Shown piece after piece: positions 1 to 9,185 of a stretch of DNA of 16,391 nucleotides; the first letter of the stretch is position 1, and every line of letters begins with the position of its first letter. The DNA lies in contig NAVB01001851.1 in NCBI GenBank assembly GCA_002179805.1, positions 1 through 16,391 on the forward strand, given 5' to 3'. The stretch is from Acanthamoeba lenticulata. Lineage: Eukaryota; Discosea; Longamoebia; Acanthamoebidae. Both the position numbers and the translations under genes were made by a program. The notes under the pieces were generated by a model, which did not search any database, was not told the origin of the DNA, and saw only the letters and a list, made by a program, of their open reading frames with translations.

Positions 1-65
1 AACAAAACAAAACAAAACAAAACAAAACAAAACAAAACAAAACAAAACAAAACAAAACAAAACAA
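1..65. repeat. Microsatellite (AACAA)13 in the last visible RasGEF intron
   Basis: Thirteen perfect five-base units run from the window edge. They lie in the intron that begins at 89 on the minus strand, where the sense strand reads as TTGTT units. This is a pentamer repeat likely to vary in length. Confidence 0.95.
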
Positions 66-89
66 ATATAATAAAAAGAGCGGACGCAC

Positions 90-2289
90 CCGTTGGCGCG
101 GCAGAGGACCTCGACGGCCAGCACGTCAAGCCCGAGGCACGTCTCGCACCAGCCGCTGATGTACCCGGCGTTGATGAGGCACGAGGGCCCGGGCGAGCCG
201 CGCAGGAGATGCTCGCGCTCCTCGCGCTCCTCCTCTTCCTCGAGCGACTTCTTCTTGGCCGAGTGGAGGACGAAGCTGCCCCGCCGCCTCTGCTTCTTCT
301 TGCGCTCCTTCTCCTTGCGCTCGGCGGCCGCGCTCGTGGTCGACGCCGACGACATGGACGACGCCAACGATGTCGACGTCGACGACAGAGACGATGACGA
401 TGATGATGAAGACGAAGAGGAGGATGAAGACGACGTGGGCGTGGTGGCAGGCGAGACCAGCGACGCATCGGCTCGGATCTCGAACGAGTTGTTAAAGTCG
501 CACAAAAAGTAGAAGTTGATCTCCTTGTCCTTGGCTGCCGCCGCGGCCGCGGCCGCCGCGGTGTAGAGCGCACTGTCGTCGAGGCTCATCGACAGTCCGC
601 CCGTGCGCCGGCTGCCGCTGCTGCCGGCCGTCGACCCGGCGACTGTTTCGCCCGACAGGGACTTTTTCTGGGCCATCGACGTCGTCTGGGGCTGCGCCTG
701 CGCGGCCGCTTGCACGCGCTGAAGCCCCGCCATGCGCCCCAACGGCCCGCCGGCGGCCGCTGCCGAGGCCGGGGCGTCGTCGGGCGACGAGGCGCTGGCG
801 CGGAAGTTGATCTTGCGCGAGAGGAGCGACTGCGGGTAGATGCGGACGAAGCTCCAGCCCATGAAGGACAGCTGCAGGAAGCCCGACGCGATCGCTATCT
901 CTGTGTCGCGGCCCACTGAGGTAATGTGTAACACAAACGCACGCACGTCAGCCAAGCAGACTCAGCCGCCACGTCAGCACGCGGATCGGAATTGAAGCGA
1001 GCGGCGTACCTCCAGCGGGGACGAGCGCGGCCGCCGAAGGCTGATGCTCGTTGAGGAGCGGCGCGGAAGGCAAAGATGAGGACGAGGACGAGGCCGAAGA
1101 GGGCAGGACGATCATGCTCCCGCGGCTCCGCTTCCACGCGGCGCTGGCCGACGCCGACGATGGGTGGTGATGGTGGTGCGATGACAGGGTCGAGGCCGCG
1201 CCGTGGCTTGAGGCCAATGGCGTCGACAACGAAGACGACGGCGATGGCGCAGCCAACGTTGGCGGAAGGAAGCCGGCGCGCTGGGCAAACAAGCGTGCGT
1301 CGTTGCGTCCGATGCTGCGCGCAAACGTGTAAACAAACTTGCGCTCAAAGTCGCGCTTCTGGCGGAGGGCCGGCGGGAGCGACAGCGACAGCGTCATCGG
1401 CGTTGTCGTCGAACTCGTGGACGTCGACAACGGGCGCGTGAGGGCTGGCGAGGAGAGCGAGGCTGCGTGCGACGGCAGCGAGGAGGACGACGAAGGCAAG
1501 GTCTGGGCGTCAAAGGCCGAGACGGTGGCCGAGCGGCCGATGCGCATCTTCTCGGCCTCTTCCGAGATCAGCTTGCGGCGCGGCGTGAGCAGCGGTACGC
1601 CGCTGCCCGACATTGTCATGTGGCGCGGCAGCGAGCCATAGCCGTCGCTAACGTTGCCTTCACTGTTCTCCGCGCTGCGATCCCGCTCACGGCGCGAGCG
1701 CTTGCTGCCGCTGCCCGTCGATGTCGATGTCGACGACGACGCCGACGATGACGAAGACGACGAGGCTGTGTCTGCGGGCTCGGCCCCGCCGGACGTCTTG
1801 GCCTTGGATTTGCTGCTGGGCGACGAGACCTGGTCGTCGCCGGCCTCGGCGGTGATTCGGGTCGGCGTGTCGAGCGAGGCCGACAACCGCTTCCACAGAT
1901 TCGAGATCGAGCTGAACGAGTTGGCCGATTCGGGCGCCGGCCGCAGCCACGAGTTGGACGTGTTGTCCCCGTTGATGCGTTCACTGTTTTTCGTTTTCGC
2001 TTTCATTATTCTTTCCCTTTTTAAATAATATATTTATTTCTAAACAAGGAGCATACCTGGAATTCCTTTGTAGAAGAGGGCGAGCTGCGGGCGCAGGCGC
2101 GGCGCCTTCGGTGGCCGTCGGCGGCGGACTCGAGACCGAACGCACCGGCGCTGGCACGGAGGGCACGCCCGAGGCGGCCGCGAGGCCGAACGTGTTGGTG
2201 ACCGCGTTGAGGAGCTCCTCGTGCAGCGACGCGCTCCGGAGCAAAAGGTAGCGGTCGTCCAACACCTTGACGAAGCCCAGCTTGGACGA
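90..2289 (-). other. XylR_N/V4R-like sensor domain, interrupted by low-complexity inserts, C-term cut by window
   Basis: Blocks in order: KLGFVKVLDDRYLLLRSASL and LNAVTNTFG (2289 downward), RDFERKFVYTFARSIGRNDA (about 1370-1275), EIAIASGFLQLSFMGWSFVR (about 900-840), INFYFLCDFNNSFEIRAD (about 520-465), and GYISGWCETCLGLDVLAVEV LCRANG (about 165-92). The order and spacing logic match bacterial XylR_N plus V4R: an R-YLLL start, a middle helix, a G-W strand, an N-S-E-type helix, then GY-SG with C---G near the end. V4R proteins usually have a second Cys after the last block; here it would lie beyond the window. Between blocks are Ser/Pro/Ala-rich inserts of roughly 80-270 residues. Homology was judged by eye, so the family call is likely but not proven. 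Confidence 0.65.
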
Positions 2290-5200
2290 CTGCACCACCA
2301 GCGTCAACGTCATCATCATCCTAAAAATGACAAATAGGCACGGAATGGCGTACATAGCTGAGCTGGGTGAAGAACTTGTCGACCTGCTGCTCGGCGAGCG
2401 CAAACAGCTCCGTCATCTTGGCCGACGGCGCAGCGCCTTTGCACTCGTGCGGCACCGACGAGGGCGTGGTCGGCGGCGAGGCGCTGGCGATGGTGTTCAA
2501 CAGCAACGCGCTGGTTCCCCTGTTCACGAGGTGAGTTTGGTTCGCCTGCATGCTCGGGGAGGACCAAATGTCGACGTACCTCCGCTTGCGCTCCTTGGCC
2601 GCGGTCGGCCGTGTCGTCGCGCGCTTGCGCGGGCTCAGCGGCCCGCCAGACGAGCCCGGCGGATGCGCCGCCTGGGTGGCTGCAAACTGGTTGATGATCG
2701 CCAGCGACATGTCTGCGTCGTTCCAGCGGTCGATGGGTCAGGACCGACAAAGTCAAACGTGGACACGGGATCGATTGATTAAGGGAGGGAGGCTGTACCG
2801 CCGGTGTTGTTGCGGGTGTGCTGCTGCGGGCGCGGCCGGCCGGGGCTGTCGGTGACGACTTCCTTGACGCTGGCCGACATGACCTTGCTCACCGCCTTGG
2901 CCATGGCCGTGACCTCGCGCAGCCGCTCGTCCTCCTTTTGCGCCTCGCCCGCGGCTGTGTTCGCCGAGGCCTGAGCTGGGCTCAGGGCCGCGACCGCCGT
3001 GCCGGGCTCGGCCGCCGGCGTCGGCGCCACCGCCACGGCTGCCGTTGTGGCGGCAGTGGCGGCCTGCTCGGCCGCGGCGGCGGGGACGGAGCCTGGTGTT
3101 CGCTCGTCGTCCTTCTTCTGGCCGAGCTCGAGCCTAGCAGGCTCCTCGGCCGGCTTGGACTTGGGCTCAGGCTCAGCCTGTGGCTCGGCTTGGGCTTGGG
3201 TCTGAGCCTGGGCTTCGACTTGCCGGGTCGGGACGGGCGAGGAGGACTGCCCAACGACATCCGCCGGGCTGCTGCTGCTGCGGGCCTTTTTCTTCTCCTT
3301 GTGCACACGCTTCTCCTTCTTCTCTTTCTTGTCCTTCTTCTGCTTCTTGTCCCTTGCCTCGGTGGCACTAGAATTGATGTCGACAGCGGCGGTCGAGGCG
3401 CGCTCCGGGGCCGGCGAGCCCAACGGGCTCGCCTTGGACTTCTTCTCGCGCTTTGGCGGCTTGGCCTGCGCGGCCGCGTCGCCCTCTTGCCCGGTCAGCT
3501 TTGGGATGTTGGTCAAGCTCGCCGTGCGGGCCGGCGCTTGCTTGGAGGCGGCGCTTTCGGGAACGGCGGCGTGAGGACTGCTGCTGTGGCCGCGCAGGGT
3601 GGCGGCGGCCGCGCGCGACACGCGGGCCGAACCGCTGCGCTTCTTCTTTGGGGCGCCCTTCTGCCCGGAAATGGCCGCAACGGCGGCGGCCACGGCCACG
3701 TGCTCACCGCTGCCATAGACTGAAGCCGCCCGGATGCGCAGCGTCGTTTCGCTTTCGCTTCGTTCTTTGTCGTTTTCGTTCTTTTGCGCAGGGAACGACG
3801 ACGAAGAGGACGATGACGAGGACGACGTGGGCGACGGTGGCAGCACCGGCGGGCCGGCCGCGGGGACCTTCTTGGTGGCCACGTTCGTGTCCGACGCCGA
3901 GTAGCTCATCATGCAGGCCATGCGCTCGCGCTCCTTTTCCTTTTGGTCCGCGATCCGGAAGCCCTCGCCCGAGTGATGCCGCTTGGCGATCTCGTCGCTG
4001 TCCTTGGACCGCCGCATGCGCAGCGTGCTGAAGATGGAAGATGAGCTGGGCGGCGACGTAGAGGGCGAGGGCGAGGCCGTGGGCGAGCTTGAGCCCGAGC
4101 CTGCGGCCGATGAGCTGCCGCTGCTGCGGACCGAGTAGGAAGTCGATCGGAACATGAACGACCGACGCTTGGCCGTGGGACTGGCGACGGTCGCAGCGTC
4201 GTCGGTGGCCGAGCCGGCGACACCGGAGGCGGCGGCAGCCGCGGCGACGTCCTTGGCCTCACGCAGCTTGGCCGACCGGCGCTTGAGCATCTCGTCCAGC
4301 GCCGATTCGCGCTTCTTCCGCTTGACGACGTCGATTTCGCCGGAATCGCTGCTGCCGATCGCGGCCGCTATGCCATCGCTGCTGGGCGGGGCGAGCACGG
4401 GCTGTTCACGGCTCTCGCGGCGCGGGACGAGCGGGCTCGACTCGGTTGGCGCGGAGCCCGCGCGGGCCGGGCTGGGCGGCTGCTGGCCAGAGTCCCGCCG
4501 CTTGCGCTGCGGCGTGGCGGGGGAGGCGTCGGCGCTGCTCAACTGCTGCGGCGTCTCGGCTCCACCGGTCTTGTCTTTCTTGACCTTTTTCTTCTTTTTT
4601 TTGTCCCGCTTCTTCTCGGTTCCAGACGGCTGCTCGCCCGGCGCTTGCTCGTCATTCTTTGCATTCTTATCGGCGCTGATGGCCGGCTCGCTGACGTCAC
4701 TCACAGCAGAGACAGGTCGGGGCGGCTCGGCGTCGTTCGGCGTGACGGGCGCGGCCACGTCGGCGGCGGTCGTCGGGGCGACGGACACATCAGCGGCCTC
4801 GGCAGCGGCGGCCGCGCGCGGGCTCGGGTAGAGCTGCTCGGTGAGCCGGAGCAGCTCGAGCTTGAGGGCCTCGAGCTCCTTCCGGCGCCGCAACTCGCGG
4901 CGCTTCTCGCGCTTCCGCCGGCTCTCTTCGGCCTCCTTCCGCCGCGCGCGGCTGCCGGCCTTCTTCCGGGCCGCCGCGCCATCGGCGGCTTCGCCCGTAA
5001 CGGCAGATGCTAACGTCAGCGGCAGCTTCAAGGCAAGCTGGGTCAGGTCCTTCCCGCCGGCGCTCGCGCTGGCAAGTCCATCGCTCGAAGATCGAATCCC
5101 GCCGCCGGCGCTGGCGGTCGACGCGCGCGGCCGCGGGCCAATGCTACTACCGCCGCTGCCCTGCTCCTCGGCGTCAAAGTCGACAAAGGCGTCGTCGCTG

Positions 5201-7637
5201 TCAGAATGGTGTTCGGCCGTATCGACCGAGGCCGCCGAGAGAGTGTCGTCCAGGTCGTCGTCCTCCTCGTGGTCCTCCTCGTCGGAGAAGGCCGTGTCGG
5301 TGGTGTCGGTGTTGGTCACCAGCGTCGAGTCGGTGCCGTCGGACGTCTCCGTGTCGTGCTCGGTCGAGTCGGTCTCGGTTAGTCCCAGCAGCTCGCCGCC
5401 GGACCCGCCGATGCCCAGCAGGCCGCCGTGGTGGTGCGGCCCCAGGGCCCCGGCCGCGCCGCCGGCCAAAGACGAGGCCGACGACGACGAGCCCCAGACG
5501 GACGGCTGTTGGGAGCACGAGTAGGCGTACATGGCGTCCTCGTCGATGTACTTGAGGTGCATCAGCATGGCGCTCACCTTGGGGTTCCGGGTCAGGCCGT
5601 AGGGCGTCGCCTGGCACTGGAGCATGTGCTTGATCTGCTGGTGCAGCAGCTGCAGCAGCTCAAAGTTGATGTTGCCGTCGGGCAGGTAGGTCACGTTGCC
5701 CTCCCGTATGAACGTCAGGTCCTTCAGCAGCAGCGCTGTCACGAGCACACCCGCGCGCGCACAGATGTGAGCTCAACCGGAGGTGACAAGAGGGCGAGAA
5801 GGGGCGCGCACCAAAGTAGGGAAACTTGGGCGGCGGGCGCTGGTTGGTGGCCCGCCGGCACTGGATGAAGTTCTGCTGCGGGGCCATGACCTCCTCGATC
5901 GCCCGAAACTGGACATTGAAGCGCTCCGGCAACGCCTGTCGTTTCCACCAATAAGCATTTCGCAATTATTTCAATATTTTATAAAAAGATCATTTAAAAA
6001 AACAGAGAAAAAGAAGAATCGTGCCTCCCATAGCCGCTTGAGGCGGACGATTGAGGAATTGTTCAAGCCGGAAAGGATTTCCATTGTCGAGTTGAAGTTG
6101 TTAAGGAGAAGACACTCCCGCGCCAGCTCGATGAACCTCTTGAGAATCGACAGCTGCTCCTTCGGCTTGCTCAGCAGAATAGAAGACGCCACCCAGTACG
6201 AGACCTGGCAAAAATAAATAAATAAATAGAAGAACGAAAGCGAAGACGAAAACGAAAACGAAAACGAGAGAGACGCGGCGGACTTCGTTAAAGCGAGCGA
6301 TGATGGCCTTGATGTTTTCGGCCTGTCCCTTCCAGCAGTAGGAGAGTAGCTCTCGCGGCGTCACCTTGCCGAAGATGTCGAATTCGATCAGCGTCAACTC
6401 GCGGGCCAACTCAGCCGGAGAGATGTCGAGAATGTGAAACGTCTCTGTCGGCGAGCCGTCTTCCCGCTTCTCGCCTGCGTTGAAAGATTGTAGATCATCG
6501 GCTGTGAGATTTGTTTTATTTATTTAAAAAGCCAAAAGATCGTCATTCACGGCGACGTACCGGGCGGGGAGAGGAAGCGCGAGGAACGAGCTCGATGACT
6601 TTTGACGAACAGCAGCTTGAGCTCGTTGACCACCGCCATGCTGCAGCACACAGAGCCACGACCACACGTCAATTCCAAACATGAGATAGATCTTTTAAAA
6701 GGAACAATTGGAAGGAGCGTCACGGACCCAGCGGGCAGGAGGTCCTTGTAGGCCGTGATGTTGGTGATGAGCTTGTTAAAGGTGGACGTGGAAAAGTCCT
6801 CCGGATAATAGGACATCCATATCCGCAAGAAGTCCACCATCCTGCACCGCGCGTCTGGTGAGTCACCAGCTCATTGACCATTTCACACTCCCTGGGATCG
6901 AGATCACGTACCTCTGAGGCAGAGTCTTCTTCACCTGACGCACCACCTCAGCGCCCTTTTCCTTCTCGCACACCTGCACGAACCTGTGACGGAGGAATGC
7001 GGGAGCCGAATCGCAGACAGTGCGGTGAGGATCCGCCCGCCTGCACAGAGAAGAGAAGCAGAAGCAGAAGCAGAAGTAGAAGTAGAAGAAGAAGTGCGCA
7101 CTGTTGAATCCACAAGTTGCAAAGCGTGGACGAGTGCTTCGTAAGTTGCCGGTAGCACAGCAGGAAGGCCTCTTGGTTGGCTGTACCGAGACAAGCAAAC
7201 ACGTACGTTAAAAAAGGAAGATTTACAAACATATATTTTCCTCTATATATATATCGATTATCTTTTTAATAACGTAACTAAATCTTGATCAAAGATGTCA
7301 CTGGGGTCTTGATTAACTTTTTAACGGCCATAGTTTAAATCATAAAAAATGAAAGCGGACGGGGGGGGGGCGACTGGTTACCAATTGAAATATCAAACAT
7401 CATCCGTCGAGCGAGGGTGGCAAAGGCCTCCTTTTTCGTTTTCTTGTCGCCAGAGGCCTCCGCCTCGAACGCAGGCATACTTTCGGGGGCGTCCGACGGC
7501 ACCAAGGTCGATCTTCGCATCTTGGGCGTGCCTCCCCCCTCCCCGCCGGCGTTCTCTGTTGTGGTTTCCTCCATCGTATCGTGGCCCTCTCGTTGTGGCC
7601 TCCCTGGCGACGTTGCACCGTCGACGGGTTGTTCCAT
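90..7637 (-). CDS. RasGEF (REM + CDC25 domains) with C-terminal XylR_N/V4R-like domain, 3' partial
   Basis: Predicted guanine nucleotide exchange factor for a Ras-family GTPase. Exons (minus): 7637-7382, 7180-7102, 6983-6912, 6841-6728, 6640-6561, 6474-6284, 6204-6025, 5935-5812, 5735-2799, 2712-2580, 2519-2354, 2289-2057, 1983-1010, 915-90. The last intron starts at 89 and runs off the window. All joins keep frame, giving at least 2121 residues. REM domain, about 80-200: ANQEAFLLCYRQLTKHSS. CDC25 domain, about 205-445: AELARELTLIEFDIFGK, IARFNEVSYWVASSILL, LNNFNSTMEILSGLNNSSIV, DLTFIREGN. Residues 446-1344 lie in one 2.9 kb exon of low complexity: an acidic stretch, a basic coiled coil near 4824-4968 and Lys-rich runs. 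From about 1445 there are V4R-type blocks: LDDRYLLLRSASLHEELL, FMGWSFVRIYP, NAGYISGWCETCLGLDVLAV. The start is the in-frame ATG at 7637; no earlier in-frame ATG was seen. Least certain: the acceptor at 2290 and the exact 5' end. Confidence 0.85.
2799..5490 (-). other. Long intronless exon coding for disordered, charged low-complexity sequence
   Basis: About 900 residues without a recognisable fold lie between the catalytic domain and the V4R-like region. They contain a Gly/Ala-rich start, an acidic run (about 5310-5150, many D and E with TD/SD dipeptides), a basic coiled-coil-like segment (about 4968-4824, rich in R, K, E and L), Lys runs such as KRDKKKKKKVKKDK, and repeated SSP/TSP patches that could be phosphosites. 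The Lys-rich clusters could bind membranes or act as nuclear signals; this is inference. Long open frames on the opposite strand here reflect the GC-rich third codon positions, not extra genes. Confidence 0.7.
5936..6024 (-). other. GC-AG intron (intron 7 of the RasGEF gene)
   Basis: The exons join as RLKRLWE/ALPERFNVQF, a conserved RasGEF block. The boundary is GAG|GCACGA ... GACAG|GCG. No GT within reach of the exon end gives an in-frame join, because the frame continues into FFFFSVFLNDL and then a stop. Confidence 0.85.
6212..6267. repeat. (AATA)n and (ACGAAA)n repeats in RasGEF intron 6
   Basis: Two adjoining simple repeats, AATA units at 6212-6228 and ACGAAA-like units at 6233-6267, fill most of this 79-base intron (6205-6283). 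The sense strand is therefore T-rich up to the acceptor. Confidence 0.8.
7055..7094. repeat. GAAGCA/GAAGTA repeat in RasGEF intron 2
   Basis: A purine-rich hexamer-like repeat. On the transcribed (minus) sense strand it is a pyrimidine-rich TTCTGC/TTCTAC tract in the first half of the intron. Confidence 0.75.
7361..7370. repeat. G10 homopolymer in RasGEF intron 1
   Basis: Ten G on the plus strand, C on the sense strand, close to the donor of intron 1 (7181-7381). This intron is the longest here at 201 bases and otherwise AT-rich. The run is a likely site for sequencing length errors but lies outside coding sequence. Confidence 0.85.
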
Positions 7638-7939
7638 ATGGCCCTCACGTTCAAGCCTTGACCACGGAGCGCAAGATTTACAGCGTCGTGTTCCGCACGA
7701 CTGGGGCGAACTCGTCTGTCCTACGCTCTCTTCCACACGCGCTAAATGTGGTGCTCTGGGCCGCAAATGGCCGCCTTCCTTCTTTCTCACTCCGGCTGTT
7801 GTCGGTTGGCGTCCACTCGCACGTGCGAGCTCGGACCGAACTGTCGTCGCCGCTCACGTGTGCTTTCTCCGTTGTTTTCTCTCTCCGCCCTTTTATCTTT
7901 TCTTGGGCCACCTCCACGCGTACGTCACCTCAGCGCACG
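7638..7939. promoter_or_regulatory. Divergent promoter region between RasGEF and acyl-protein thioesterase genes
   Basis: The 302 bases between the two divergent start codons must hold both promoters and both 5' UTRs. Two CACGTG hexamers occur at 7820-7825 and 7855-7860, 35 bases apart; the first is the core of a perfect 14-base palindrome at 7816-7829. An ACGTCA sequence (CRE-like) lies at 7922-7927, just before the plus-strand ATG. No convincing TATA box was seen. The plus-strand side also has a pyrimidine-rich stretch around 7861-7910 (TTTTCTCTCTCCGCCC and similar). The boxes are directly visible; their use by a bHLH or bZIP factor is inference. Confidence 0.5.
7816..7829. promoter_or_regulatory. 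Perfect 14-base palindrome CTCGCACGTGCGAG with E-box/G-box core
   Basis: The sequence equals its own reverse complement over all 14 bases and centres on CACGTG, the classic bHLH/bZIP half-site pair. It sits near the middle of the divergent intergenic region, with a second CACGTG at 7855-7860. Confidence 0.5.
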
Positions 7940-9162
7940 ATGAGGCGCTTGGGTGGGCCACTGTTGGTGCGGCGAGGAGGAGATTGTGCAGCATCTTTGT
8001 TGCCGCTCCATGTGATTAGCTCGGCGCGTCGTCTGTACTCGCGAGCAGCCCCGCAAGTTTCCTATGATCCGAAGGAGGGAACGGGTGTTATCGGCCCTAA
8101 GCCTGGCCGCAAGCACACCGCCACCGTTCTCTTCATGCATGGTCTCGGTGATAACGGTAGTGCAGTCCGCCACTGCTGTCGATTCTTGCAATCCAGCGTT
8201 AATTTTGTGAATTTGCTGTGTAGCGACGGGCTGGATGGACAGCGCGCACTGGCTCTACGAGAAGTTGGCACAAGAGGGCCATCCCGTTCGTTTTGTCCTC
8301 CCTAGCGCGTAGGGTGCACGCCTGCCCGCAACTTACGGCAGCTCCGCAGTTCAGCTCAACAGCTTGTCTCTTGTCGGCTGTGTGTGCGCAGCAAGATGCG
8401 TCGTATCACCATCAACGGAGGCATGATGATGCCCGGCTGGTACGACATCGTCGGCCTTGATGAACGCGCGAAGGAGGACTTTGAGGGCATTCAGGAGTCG
8501 TACGACACCGGTACGTCCTCCTTCGTCTGGGCGCGACCAGCGACCACATGGCGTTGACTCTTTCTATCCTCGTTGTGCAGTGTCTCGCCTTTTGCAAGCC
8601 GAGATGGTAGGAGAGGGCATCCCTCCCGACCGCATCTTTCTGGGCGGCTTCTCACAGGCACGTCTCGCCTCAACGTGAAGACCTCTTCTTCCTCTTGTGC
8701 TTAGACTTCTTTGTGATACACAGGGCGCGGCTATGGCGCTCTACTCGTGCTACTATCGCACCGCGCAGACGCTGGGCGGCGTCGTGGCCCTCTCCGGCTA
8801 CCTCCCCTTCGCCAACCAGGCCGAGCAGGTTTGTGTTCCAAATATTTCCGAAACATTATTTCAAAAATCTCACAAAATGGTTCCAAACGCGTGACGTAAC
8901 ACAGATGGTGCAGAAGACGAACAAGACGCCGCTGTTGATGTGCCATGGCTTGGACGACGGGGTGGTGCTCTACCCGTGGGCCAAAGCCAGCTTCGACCAG
9001 CTGCAAAAGTGCGGAGTCGAAGGCCGCTTCAAGATCTACCCTGACATGGCCCACTCGGCCTCTGAAGAGGAACTCGACGACGTCCTTGACTTCATCCGGC
9101 AGCGACTCATCGCGTCATCAACACCACCTTCCTCTTCCTCTTCTTCCTCTTCTCATGTGTGA
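7940..9162 (+). CDS. Acyl-protein thioesterase / lysophospholipase (APT1-LYPLA family), probably mitochondrial
   Basis: A serine hydrolase of the alpha/beta fold that removes S-acyl (palmitoyl) groups from proteins, or acts on lysophospholipids. Exons: 7940-8156, 8224-8308, 8392-8510, 8581-8657, 8724-8828, 8905-9162. Spliced length is 286 residues against about 230 for cytosolic APT1; the excess is N-terminal. Family blocks: TVLFMHGLGDNATGWMDSA, INGGMMMPGWYDIVGLDE, IFLGGFSQGAAMALYSCYY, LMCHGLDDGVVLYPWAKA, IYPDMAHSASEEELDDVLDF. Triad by alignment: Ser165 (GFSQG), Asp219, His251. Residues 1-40 are rich in Arg and lack acidic residues except Asp15; they end in SARRLYSRAA, an R-3-type mitochondrial processing motif. 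The tail is Ser-rich. Intron 4 uses a GC donor exactly at the FSQ/GAAM join. The first ATG in frame was taken; the next Met is inside the core. Confidence 0.93.
8658..8723 (+). other. GC-AG intron (intron 4 of the thioesterase gene)
   Basis: The flanking exons must join as GFSQ/GAAMALYS, the nucleophile elbow of the family. The only join giving this is CAG|GCACGT ... CACAG|GGC, with GC instead of GT. The nearest GT (GTCTCG, four bases on) would break the frame. Confidence 0.88.
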
Positions 9163-9165
9163 ACA

Positions 9166-9171
9166 AATAAA
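9166..9171 (+). terminator. AATAAA poly(A) signal of the thioesterase gene
   Basis: A canonical AATAAA begins four bases after the TGA at 9160-9162. Cleavage 10-30 bases downstream would fall around or inside the end of the convergent gene's coding sequence, whose stop codon is at 9186-9188. Confidence 0.65.
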
Positions 9172-9185
9172 TGTCAAGACGCGAT

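Larger units (their letters stand above)
5493..6474 (-). other. CDC25/RasGEF catalytic region of the RasGEF gene
   Basis: Four exons encode the catalytic core, about residues 200-450. It begins at FHILDISPAELARELTL and ends near YIDEDAMYAYSCSQQPS. The helical-hairpin and Ras-contacting blocks of the family are all recognisable: FNEVSYWV, the LNNFNS block, RLKRLWEALPERF, and DLTFIREGN followed by INFELLQLLHQQI. No truncation is visible, so the exchange activity is probably intact. The family is certain from these motifs. Which GTPase (Ras or Rap) is the target cannot be read from the sequence. Confidence 0.9.

Noticed and set aside
93..5868. Many long plus-strand open frames opposite the RasGEF gene
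   Set aside because: They are rich in Arg, Gly and Leu without domains. They mirror GC-rich third codon positions of the real minus-strand exons, and none continues across the introns.
7181..7381. Long AT-rich RasGEF intron 1 as a possible promoter or RNA gene
   Set aside because: The TATATATA run and G10 tract are ordinary simple sequence. Exon 1 joins exon 2 in frame to complete the REM domain, and no RNA fold or tRNA boxes were seen.
7638..7790. Possible earlier start of the RasGEF at 7790
   Set aside because: That codon is GTG, not ATG. The first in-frame ATG is at 7637, and a eukaryotic start at GTG is unlikely.
7349..7939. Plus-strand frame upstream of and continuous with the thioesterase start
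   Set aside because: It crosses the antisense of RasGEF exon 1 and has no family similarity. The ATG at 7940 begins a plausible targeting peptide close to the conserved core.
8830..8904. Frame reading through thioesterase intron 5 (VCVPNISETLFQKSHK)
   Set aside because: It ends in a stop and breaks the conserved run from NQAEQ to MVQKTNKTPLLMCHG, so it is intronic.
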